Assembly: GCA_017403185.1 (NCBI GenBank)
Contig: JAFQON010000031.1
Location: 1-64,000, forward strand
From: Clostridia bacterium
GTDB lineage: Bacteria > Bacillota > Clostridia > Oscillospirales > Acutalibacteraceae
Direction of reading: 5' to 3'
Length of the DNA: 64,000 nt
Of the stretch, positions 51,968 to 59,619 are shown in pieces. The stretch's first letter is position 1. Each line of letters starts with the position of its first letter. The notes beneath the pieces are model-generated. The model had not been told where the DNA came from. It saw nothing but the letters and a program-made list of their open reading frames with translations, and did no database searches. A program made the position numbers and the translations under genes.

Positions 51968-53564
51968 CGCTTTCATCAATCAGCACTGCGTGTGCGCAGC
52001 GTATTCCGTCAACGGCGGCAGATACGATTCCGCCTGCGTAGCCCGCACCCTCGCCACAGGGATAAAGCCCTCTGACATTTGCCTGATAAAGCTCGTCACG
52101 GATAATCCTTACAGGTGCTGACGAGCGGGTTTCGGGGGCAGTGAGCACACCGTCGGGCAATGCAAAGCCGTTAAGGCTTCTGTCCATTTTTACAATCGCC
52201 TGCGCCATAACATCGGTCACTTTTTCGGGCAGCACCTTGCGGATATCGCCCGGAGTTACACCCGTTGCACAGGTAGGCTTCACATAAGAAAGCTTTTTGG
52301 AAGGTGTATTATTCAGAAAATCTCCTATCGTCTGGGCAGGTGCGCTGTAATCACTGCCACCAAGCTCAAACGCTGTTTTCTCTATTTTCCTTTGAAGCTC
52401 AATGCCTGCAAGCGGATGGTCGCTTCCAAAATGCTCAGGCTCAATACCCACAAGCAGAGCGGCGTTTGAATTTTCGCCGTCACGGGCATATTCACTCATG
52501 CCGTTAACAACAACATGCCCTTCTTCGGATGCCGCAGCAACAACCGTACCGCCCGGGCACATACAAAAAGTATATGCTCCTCTGCCGTGGTCGGGGTGGC
52601 AGGCAAGCTTATAATTCGCTGCGCCGAGTGCGGGATGCCCCGCAAAGGAGCCGTATTGCGATTTATCAATCATCTCTCTCGGGTGCTCAATACGCACACC
52701 TACAGAGAAAGGCTTCTGAATGATTTTTATTCCTTTTTTATAGAGCATTTCAACGGTATCCCTTGCCGAATGACCGATACAAAGAAGAAGGGTATCTGTT
52801 TCAATATCTTCAATTCTGCCCTCGGAATTTTGGCAGGTTATGCCCTGAATAACGCCGTTTGCAATTATTAAATCGGTCAGCTTCCAGCCGAAACGGACTT
52901 CACCGCCGAGGGATATTATCTCTTCTCTGAACGCTTTCACGACGGCACCGAGCCTGTCCGTGCCGATATGCGGCGTTGCGGAATATGCGATTTCAGGCGG
53001 CGCTCCGTGAGCAACAAGCTCCTCAACAACCTTGCGGCAAAGAGGGTCCTTGATGCCCGTTGTGAGCTTACCGTCAGAAAAAGTTCCTGCTCCGCCCTCG
53101 CCGAACTGAACATTACTCTCGGGGTTAAGCCTTCTCGTTGTCCAGAATCCGTTTACATCCTTTGTGCGGGTATCAACATCGGCACCTCTTTCAATTACAA
53201 GAGGCTTAAGACCTGCCCTTGCAAGAATGAGAGCGGCATAAAATCCTGCAGGGCCGAAGCCTGCAATAACGGGCCTGAGCGTGCTTGTTCTTCTGATTTC
53301 GGGCATCTCGTAGTGATAAGGCACAGCCGTTTCAACCTTTGGATTTTTTGCATGAGCAACAAGTGACGCTTCATCACCGTCAACATCAACGCAAACATTA
53401 TAAACAAAATGGACATTATCCTTTTTTCTTGAATCAACCGCCTTTTTCACAATCTGAAGAGCAGTAATTTTGTTTTCTTTGCAGCGCAGTGCCTTTGCGG
53501 CTGCCCTGCGAAGCTCACCCTCATCACTGTCAAGCGATAATTTTATCTCGTTAATTTTAATCAT
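51957..53564 (-). CDS. FAD-dependent oxidoreductase, COG2509 type
   Basis: A 535-residue flavoprotein. After about 90 residues of N-terminal domain, the dinucleotide motif GFGPAGFYAA and VIERG bind FAD. The C-terminal LYPCGEGAGYAGGIVSAAVDGI is highly conserved in the group. These are uncharacterised dehydrogenases in anaerobes; the substrate is unknown. Its start overlaps the stop of the BaiN-type gene by four bases. Confidence 0.88.
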   Translation of the reverse strand: MIKINEIKLSLDSDEGELRRAAAKALRCKENKITALQIVKKAVDSRKKDNVHFVYNVCVDVDGDEASLVAHAKNPKVETAVPYHYEMPEIRRTSTLRPVIAGFGPAGFYAALILARAGLKPLVIERGADVDTRTKDVNGFWTTRRLNPESNVQFGEGGAGTFSDGKLTTGIKDPLCRKVVEELVAHGAPPEIAYSATPHIGTDRLGAVVKAFREEIISLGGEVRFGWKLTDLIIANGVIQGITCQNSEGRIEDIETDTLLLCIGHSARDTVEMLYKKGIKIIQKPFSVGVRIEHPREMIDKSQYGSFAGHPALGAANYKLACHPDHGRGAYTFCMCPGGTVVAAASEEGHVVVNGMSEYARDGENSNAALLVGIEPEHFGSDHPLAGIELQRKIEKTAFELGGSDYSAPAQTIGDFLNNTPSKKLSYVKPTCATGVTPGDIRKVLPEKVTDVMAQAIVKMDRSLNGFALPDGVLTAPETRSSAPVRIIRDELYQANVRGLYPCGEGAGYAGGIVSAAVDGIRCAHAVLIDESDEW

Positions 53565-54793
53565 AAATCATTCTCCTGTTTCAGCTCACCTGCAAGCATA
53601 CCCGATGCCCACGCCCACTGAAGATTGAAGCCGCCGCAGCCGCCGTCAACATCAATTATTTCGCCCGCAAAATAAAGATTTTTGCACAGCTTTGATTCCA
53701 TTGTTTTTTCATTTATTTCTTCAATTTTTATTCCGCCGCTCGTTACCTGAGAGTTCGGAAAGCCTCTTGTTCCCGTCACTTCAAGCGGAAATTTTTTAAT
53801 TTTTTCTGCAATAATCCGTAATTCCTTATCTGTCAGGGAAGAAATTTCTTTGTCAGCTTTGTAAAGCTTACAAGCTTTACAAACCGCAATTCCCGCCGCT
53901 TTCGGAAGAATTCCCGTGAGAAGATTGTCAATTTGACAAAATCCCTTGATTTTGCTGAGATTCTTAAGATAGTCAAAAAGATTATCAAAGGTCATTTGCG
54001 GCAAAAAATCTATATAAGTAAAGGGGTTTCGCTTTACATTATCAATATATTTTTGCGCCGTTGCTGCAAGCTCCATTGCTGCTATACCCGAAAGACCGTA
54101 ATCGGTAAAAAGAATTTCACCCTCTGTTTTCTTAAGAATTTTTTCACCTTTGAGGGTCAGGCACACATTTCTCACTCTGACACCCTTGAGCGGCTTTGTG
54201 ATTTCGGGCGAAGCATTGAGCGGCACAAGCGCAGGCACGGTTTTTGTAACGCTGTGTCCGAGCATTTTCGCAAGAGCATATCCGCTGCCGTCAGAGCCTT
54301 GCGGAGCAGAGGATTTTCCGCCTGCGGCAATAATTAATTTTTCACAGATATATTCACCGTTTACGGCAAATCCGTTTTTTGTTTTTTTTATTTCCGTTAC
54401 GGGAGTGTCGCATATAACATCAACGCCGAGCCGTTCAAGCTCAAATCGAAGGGCATCCGTAACCGATGCGGCGGTGTTGCTTTCAGGGTAAACCCTGCCG
54501 CAGGAATCGGAATAGGTAAGCAGACCGAGAGATGAAAAGAAATCAATTATTTTTTCGGGCGGATAGCTTTGAAGCGCAAACTCGGCAAAGCCCTTGTTGA
54601 CATAATCGTGTTCAAGAGCCTGCAGGTTTGTGATATTGCACTTTCCGTTGCCTGTGGCAAGCAGCTTTTTGCCGATTCTCGGCAGCTTTTCGATAACCGC
54701 AACCCTGAGCTTCGGATTAATGCGTTTTGAATTTATTGCGGCAACAAGCCCCGCAGAGCAGCCGCCGACAACCGCCAAATCGTATGTTTTCAT
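53561..54793 (-). CDS. NAD(P)/FAD-dependent oxidoreductase, HI0933/BaiN family
   Basis: A 410-residue flavoprotein. It begins with VVGGCSAGLVAAI, binds FAD through the glycine loop and continues with KKLLATGNGKCNITN, the family hallmark; it ends with YFAGEIIDVDGGCGGFNLQWAWASG. Family member BaiN in Clostridium scindens reduces a bile-acid intermediate, but most members have no known substrate. The start at 54793 follows AAAGGATG. It heads the two-flavoprotein transcript. Confidence 0.9.
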   Translation of the reverse strand: MKTYDLAVVGGCSAGLVAAINSKRINPKLRVAVIEKLPRIGKKLLATGNGKCNITNLQALEHDYVNKGFAEFALQSYPPEKIIDFFSSLGLLTYSDSCGRVYPESNTAASVTDALRFELERLGVDVICDTPVTEIKKTKNGFAVNGEYICEKLIIAAGGKSSAPQGSDGSGYALAKMLGHSVTKTVPALVPLNASPEITKPLKGVRVRNVCLTLKGEKILKKTEGEILFTDYGLSGIAAMELAATAQKYIDNVKRNPFTYIDFLPQMTFDNLFDYLKNLSKIKGFCQIDNLLTGILPKAAGIAVCKACKLYKADKEISSLTDKELRIIAEKIKKFPLEVTGTRGFPNSQVTSGGIKIEEINEKTMESKLCKNLYFAGEIIDVDGGCGGFNLQWAWASGMLAGELKQENDL

Positions 54794-54831
54794 ATTTTCA
54801 TCCTTTTCGTCTGCATAAAAATCCATTTTAT

Positions 54832-54860
54832 ATTTTACTATCTGTGCTGAAAAATGTCAA
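54832..54860 (-). promoter_or_regulatory. Sigma-A promoter of the flavoprotein transcript
   Basis: On minus, TTGACA (54855-54860), a 17-base spacer and TAAAAT (54832-54837), 39 bases before the start. Confidence 0.75.
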
Positions 54861-54883
54861 TGTAATTATGGAGCAATATTCCG

Positions 54884-54912
54884 TTGACATTTTGATATTA
54901 TAATGGTATGAT
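54884..54912 (+). promoter_or_regulatory. Sigma-A promoter of the FHA-M16-pro-mutS2 operon
   Basis: TTGACA (54884-54889), a 17-base spacer and TATGAT (54907-54912), 31 bases before the ATG at 54943. Confidence 0.75.
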
Positions 54913-54942
54913 ATTTTAATATAATTATAATTGGAGAAGTGT

Positions 54943-55341
54943 ATGCTTGATTTTGTATTAAAAATATCGCACTATGCGCTGCCCGCCCTTGCGGTTGCGG
55001 TGCTTGCGCTGTGCTTTTCTGCTCTTTTAAAGCGCAGACCGCCGTCACTCGGTGAAGCAAGGCTTATCAACACGGTAAACGGCGACTCCTTCCCTCTCGT
55101 AAGCCGTGAAACCTCAATAGGCCGCCACAAAAACTGCGATATAATCCTCAATTATCCAACCGTTTCAAGGCTCGGTGCAATTATTGTGTGCACCAAAAGC
55201 GGCTGGTACATAACAGGCATCAACTCCGAGGCTGATGTGCTGGTTAACGGCAAAAAGCCCGAAAAAAAACAGCTGCTCAAAACAGGTGATAAAATATCGC
55301 TCGGCAGCATTTCTCTTATTTTTGACAACAAGCAGGGTTAA
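54943..55341 (+). CDS. Membrane-anchored FHA-like protein with a changed phosphate motif
   Basis: A 132-residue protein with one N-terminal membrane segment (about 8-28) and a C-terminal FHA-like domain (about 45-130). The GRHKNCDI loop and late VNGKK are typical, but the usual SRxH motif reads SRLG: the conserved His is replaced by Gly. Phosphothreonine binding may therefore be weakened or changed. The start is ATG 54943 with GGAG six to seven bases upstream. No Ser/Thr kinase lies in the window. It leads a six-gene plus-strand transcript. Confidence 0.78.
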   Translation: MLDFVLKISHYALPALAVAVLALCFSALLKRRPPSLGEARLINTVNGDSFPLVSRETSIGRHKNCDIILNYPTVSRLGAIIVCTKSGWYITGINSEADVLVNGKKPEKKQLLKTGDKISLGSISLIFDNKQG

Positions 55342-55344
55342 TAT

Positions 55345-56610
55345 ATGACAGACAACACAAAAATCATAAAACTTGATAACGGCTTAAGAATTGTTATACA
55401 GAAATCGGAGCACGCAAAAACCTGTTCAATGGGCATATGGGTTGCAAGCGGCTCCTGCTTTGAAACGCCCGAAACCGCAGGCACCTCACATTTCATTGAG
55501 CATATGCTTTTCAGGGGCACAAAAAGTCGCTCCGCACTTGACATTGCAGTTGAAATGGATGAAATCGGCGGCATTCTCAATGCCTACACCGCCAAGGAAA
55601 TGACCTGTTTCTATGCTCACACACTGACCGAGCATATGCCGAAAGCATTGGATATTATATGCGATATGATAGCAAATCCTCGCCTTTCAGAGGATGACAT
55701 AGCCCTTGAAAAAGGCGTTATCGAAGAAGAAATTGCAATGTATGAGGACAGCCCCGAGGACTTGTGCGCCGATATTTATTATGAAAATGTGTGGGCGGGC
55801 AGTATGCTCTCAAGCAACATTCTCGGAACTTTAAAAACGGTTGGTGAGGTTACAAAGAAGGACCTTGAAGCGCATATGGCAAAATTCTATGTGCCCGAGC
55901 GTATGGTTATAAGCTTCAGCGGTAATTTTGACGAAGAAAAGGCTGTTGAAATATGCAAAAATTATTTTTCGCATATGAAAAACACAAGCTTTGAAATCTC
56001 GCCCGTGCCCGCAGAATATCACACGGGCATAACCCGTATAAAAAAAGATTTTATGCAAAATCAGCTTATTCTCGGCTTCCCCGGAATATCGCTTACCGAT
56101 GAAAGACGGCACACCGTATCGCTTATTTCGTCAATACTCGGCTCGGCATCATCGGCAAGGCTGTTTCAACGCATAAGAGAAGAGCTGGGGCTCGTGTATT
56201 CCGTTGACAGCGCAAGCGTTTCTCACCTTGATGCGGGCGTTTTTATTGTCTGCATGGGGCTGAGCGAAAAATCGGAGAAAAAGGCAATAACCGAAGCGCT
56301 GAAGATAATTGCCGAATTCCCCGAAACAGTAACCGAAAAAGAGCTTATGCGTGCAAAGGAGCAGACCGTTGCGAGCTTTGTCATGAGCCTTGAAAGCGTT
56401 TCATCGCTCGCATCACGCAACGGCAGAAATGTTCTTCTTTTCGGCAAAGCTGTTTCCGAAGAAGAGGTTATAAAAAAAATCAGAGCAGTCAGCCTTGAAG
56501 AGCTTAAAGCTGCTGCACGGGAAATACTTGATATTTCAAAAATATCGCTGTGCTCCGCAGGAAAGGTTGCAAGCGAAAAAGCATATAAAGAAATTTTGGA
56601 TATTCACTAA
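55345..56610 (+). CDS. M16-family zinc peptidase (YmxG/MlpA-like)
   Basis: A 421-residue peptidase of the pitrilysin/processing-peptidase type. The inverted zinc motif HFIEH lies at 49-53, and the distal Glu is in EEEIAMYEDSPED (near 128). The second half carries the inactive-like domain, giving the normal two-domain length. YmxG-type proteins cleave short peptides in the cytosol. It lies three bases after the FHA gene, an unusual pairing. Confidence 0.88.
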   Translation: MTDNTKIIKLDNGLRIVIQKSEHAKTCSMGIWVASGSCFETPETAGTSHFIEHMLFRGTKSRSALDIAVEMDEIGGILNAYTAKEMTCFYAHTLTEHMPKALDIICDMIANPRLSEDDIALEKGVIEEEIAMYEDSPEDLCADIYYENVWAGSMLSSNILGTLKTVGEVTKKDLEAHMAKFYVPERMVISFSGNFDEEKAVEICKNYFSHMKNTSFEISPVPAEYHTGITRIKKDFMQNQLILGFPGISLTDERRHTVSLISSILGSASSARLFQRIREELGLVYSVDSASVSHLDAGVFIVCMGLSEKSEKKAITEALKIIAEFPETVTEKELMRAKEQTVASFVMSLESVSSLASRNGRNVLLFGKAVSEEEVIKKIRAVSLEELKAAAREILDISKISLCSAGKVASEKAYKEILDIH

Positions 56611-56623
56611 GGAAGTTTTGAAA

Positions 56624-57421
56624 ATGGTTAACAAAAAAGAAATCAACAGAATAGTTGTAAAGGTAGGCACATCAACTCTCACCTATGACACAGGCAAAAT
56701 AAATCTTCGCAGAATGTCAAAGCTCGCTCAGGTGCTCAGCGACCTGAAAAACGCCGGTGTTGAAATAGCACTCGTCACATCGGGCGCAATCGGAGTCGGG
56801 GTAGGCAAGCTCGGTCTTAAAGAAAGACCGCACGATACTCCGGGCAGGCAGGCTGCAGCGACGGTCGGTCAGTGTGAACTGATGTTCCTTTATGACAAAT
56901 TCTTCGGCGAATACGGCAACATTACGGGTCAGCTTCTTGTTACGAAGGATGACTTTGACGATAAGGAGCGTCACCGCAATCTTCACAATTCATTTATGAA
57001 GCTTTTTGAATACGGAGCAATCCCCGTAATAAACGAAAATGACAGCGTGGCTGTTGACGAGATTGTTTTCGGCGATAACGACAGCCTTTCCGCTCATGTT
57101 GCAAAAATCGTTGATGCGGATTTGCTTATAATCCTCACGGATATCGACGGACTTTTCAGTGCAAACCCGAGAGAAGACGAGAACGCTGTGCTCATTCACT
57201 GCGTTGACGAAATAACCGATGAAACTCTTGCTCTTGCAGGCGGAAGCGGCACAAGCAGAGGCACGGGCGGAATGGTGACAAAGCTCCACGCCGCACAGAT
57301 TGCAACCGAAGCGGGCATTGACACGGTTGTAATGAACGGTTCTGACCCCGAAGAAATATACAAGCTGCTTGACGGCAGGCAGATAGGCACCCTTTTCAAG
57401 GCTAAGGAGGCAAAAAAATGA
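56624..57421 (+). CDS. proB: Glutamate 5-kinase, short form without PUA domain
   Basis: A 265-residue amino acid kinase that makes gamma-glutamyl phosphate, the first step of proline synthesis. VVKVGTSTL at the start, SGAIGVG, the NENDSV motif and the ATP-binding TGGMVTKLHAA near 220 are present. The usual C-terminal PUA domain (about 100 residues) is missing; the gene ends cleanly after the kinase domain, so this is the short type. The start is ATG 56624 with GGAAG upstream; the longer frame overlaps the M16 gene without a site. It overlaps proA by four bases. Confidence 0.95.
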   Translation: MVNKKEINRIVVKVGTSTLTYDTGKINLRRMSKLAQVLSDLKNAGVEIALVTSGAIGVGVGKLGLKERPHDTPGRQAAATVGQCELMFLYDKFFGEYGNITGQLLVTKDDFDDKERHRNLHNSFMKLFEYGAIPVINENDSVAVDEIVFGDNDSLSAHVAKIVDADLLIILTDIDGLFSANPREDENAVLIHCVDEITDETLALAGGSGTSRGTGGMVTKLHAAQIATEAGIDTVVMNGSDPEEIYKLLDGRQIGTLFKAKEAKK

Positions 57422-58662
57422 GTAACATGACAGATACAGGTGCACGCTCAAAGGCTGCGCAGAGAATTCTTGCAAAGGCGGGCGGTGCGGCAATTGATAA
57501 AGCACTCAATGCAATTGCTGCCGCACTTGAGAAGAATTCGCAATATATTCTTGAAGAAAACGCAAAGGACATAAGAGCGGCTGCAGATGCAGGCATATCC
57601 GACGCAATGATAGACAGACTCACTCTCACACAGAGCAGAATCTCAGGCATGGCTGACGGTATGCGTCAGGTTGCGGCAAGCGAAAACCCCGTCGGCAAGG
57701 TGCTCTGGGGTGAAACAAGACCCAACGGCATGAGAATTGAAAAGGTCTGCGTACCCATCGGCGTTATTGCGGTTATTTTTGAGGCAAGACCCAATGTTAC
57801 CGCAGACGCCGCTGCAATCTGCCTCAAAGCGGGCAATTCCGTTATACTTAAAGGCGGCAAAGAGGCTATCAATTCCAACAAAGCAATCGCTGCAGTTATG
57901 AGAAATGCCCTTGCGGCTTCGGGTCTGCCTGAGGACTGCATAATTCTTATTGAAAATATTTCAAGAGAAGCTGCAACGGAGCTTATGCGCCTTAACGGCT
58001 ATGTTGACCTGCTTATTCCCAGAGGCGGTGCCGGTCTTATCCGCTCCGTTGTTGAGAATGCAACCGTGCCCGTGATTGAAACGGGCGTTGGCAACTGCCA
58101 TGTTTATGTTGACTGCGATGCCGATATCGACATGGCGGCAAGCATCGTTGCAAACGCAAAGGCATCAAGAGTGTCTGTGTGCAATGCGTGTGAAGGCTTG
58201 CTTGTGCACCGTGACATTGCCGAAACGGCACTGCTTGCAATCGGCGATAAGCTCAGAGAAAAGAATGTTGAAATCAGGGGCGATGAGGTAGTGTGCGAAG
58301 TTCTCCCCTATGCGATAAAAGCGACAGACGAGGATTGGGCAACGGAATATCTTGATTATAAAATCAGCGTTAAGGTTGTTGAAAATATTGATGAAGCAAT
58401 CGCTCACATTGCACAGTACGGCACAGGTCACAGCGAGGCAATCGTTACCGACAGCTACGCTGCTGCCGAAAAATTCAAATCAGAGGTTGATGCCGCCGCA
58501 GTTTATGTTAACGCTTCAACAAGATTCACAGACGGCGGAGAATTCGGATTCGGCGCAGAAATCGGCATTTCCACCCAGAAGCTTCACGCAAGAGGTCCTC
58601 TCGGCATTGCACACATGGTAAGCTCAAAATACATAATCAGCGGCAACGGTCAGATAAGATAA
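57418..58662 (+). CDS. proA: Gamma-glutamyl phosphate reductase
   Basis: A 414-residue NADPH-dependent reductase that makes glutamate semialdehyde for proline synthesis. The catalytic Cys255 lies in SVCNACEG, and FEARPNV, RGGAGLI and FGFGAEIGISTQKLHARGP are signatures of the family. The start overlaps the proB stop (ATGA), so the two are coupled. Length is normal. Confidence 0.96.
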   Translation: MSNMTDTGARSKAAQRILAKAGGAAIDKALNAIAAALEKNSQYILEENAKDIRAAADAGISDAMIDRLTLTQSRISGMADGMRQVAASENPVGKVLWGETRPNGMRIEKVCVPIGVIAVIFEARPNVTADAAAICLKAGNSVILKGGKEAINSNKAIAAVMRNALAASGLPEDCIILIENISREAATELMRLNGYVDLLIPRGGAGLIRSVVENATVPVIETGVGNCHVYVDCDADIDMAASIVANAKASRVSVCNACEGLLVHRDIAETALLAIGDKLREKNVEIRGDEVVCEVLPYAIKATDEDWATEYLDYKISVKVVENIDEAIAHIAQYGTGHSEAIVTDSYAAAEKFKSEVDAAAVYVNASTRFTDGGEFGFGAEIGISTQKLHARGPLGIAHMVSSKYIISGNGQIR

Positions 58663-58677
58663 ACAGGAGATGATACA

Positions 58678-59619
58678 ATGGCTAAAGCTAAGAAAAACAA
58701 GCTTGCATTCCCCATCGGCATTATTGCGGGAATTCTTGCGGTTATAGGCCTTGTAACCGTTATAAAATTTTCCGTTGACACCGTGAAAAATATCACAGAC
58801 GATACCGCTGATAAAAAAGAATACGAGCAGATGCTCACTCCCGTTGTTATGTTTGACCCCGACCCGTTTGACGACCTCACTCAGGCAGATGCTTCACAGC
58901 TTCTCAACAGCGCCGTATGGGCACTTCTCATGAGCGAGGACGGTGCGGATAAATACCCCTATTCGGAGGGTGAGAATATAGGTATTGTTGTTCCGCAGGC
59001 TGATATTGAACAATATTTTGTGAGCCTTTTCGGCACGGAAATCGATATTGCATCAATGCACTCAACACTTGATATGAGTGAATACGACATCACCTATGAT
59101 GCCGCCCGTCAGAGCTATATTCTGCCCATCACAGGCATTGAATCCGCTTACACTCCCAAGGTTTATGATATTCAAAAGCAGGGCAGCTCCGTCATTCTGA
59201 GTGTGGGCTATATAGGCACAAAGGCGTGGGTTCAGGTTGCCGACGGTGAATATGCCGCACCCGAACCCGACAAATATATGAAAATCACTCTTCGAGAGCG
59301 TGACGGCGGAATGTATATCTCTTCAATTCAGGCAACCGATGTTCAGGAGGTCATAGGCACAACCGAGCACCGTGATGAGCCCGTTGAAGAAACTACCCTT
59401 CCCTTAACCGAAGCTGAAACCACCTCTGCTCCGCTTACAACGGCAGTGCCCGTAACAGACGAAGACGGCGAAGAGGTAACAGATGAAAACGGTGAAACCG
59501 TAACCGAATACATAACCGTCACCGAGGAGACAACAGACACCGATGCCTCAACAAATGAGGATTTGACAAACAACGAAGAATCAACAGACGGTGAAACCGA
59601 AGAATATGAGGAAGAATAA
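58678..59619 (+). CDS. Membrane-anchored protein with acidic Thr-rich tail
   Basis: A 313-residue protein with one membrane segment (about residues 10-32), a domain of about 200 residues without a recognised motif, and a low-complexity tail (about 230-313) rich in Thr, Glu and Asp, with near-repeats VTDEDGEEV/VTDENGETV. A lack of positive charge in the tail suggests an extracytoplasmic, wall-spanning or glycosylated stalk, placed at the C-terminus. It ends exactly where mutS2 starts, with no gap. Function unknown. Confidence 0.7.
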   Translation: MAKAKKNKLAFPIGIIAGILAVIGLVTVIKFSVDTVKNITDDTADKKEYEQMLTPVVMFDPDPFDDLTQADASQLLNSAVWALLMSEDGADKYPYSEGENIGIVVPQADIEQYFVSLFGTEIDIASMHSTLDMSEYDITYDAARQSYILPITGIESAYTPKVYDIQKQGSSVILSVGYIGTKAWVQVADGEYAAPEPDKYMKITLRERDGGMYISSIQATDVQEVIGTTEHRDEPVEETTLPLTEAETTSAPLTTAVPVTDEDGEEVTDENGETVTEYITVTEETTDTDASTNEDLTNNEESTDGETEEYEEE

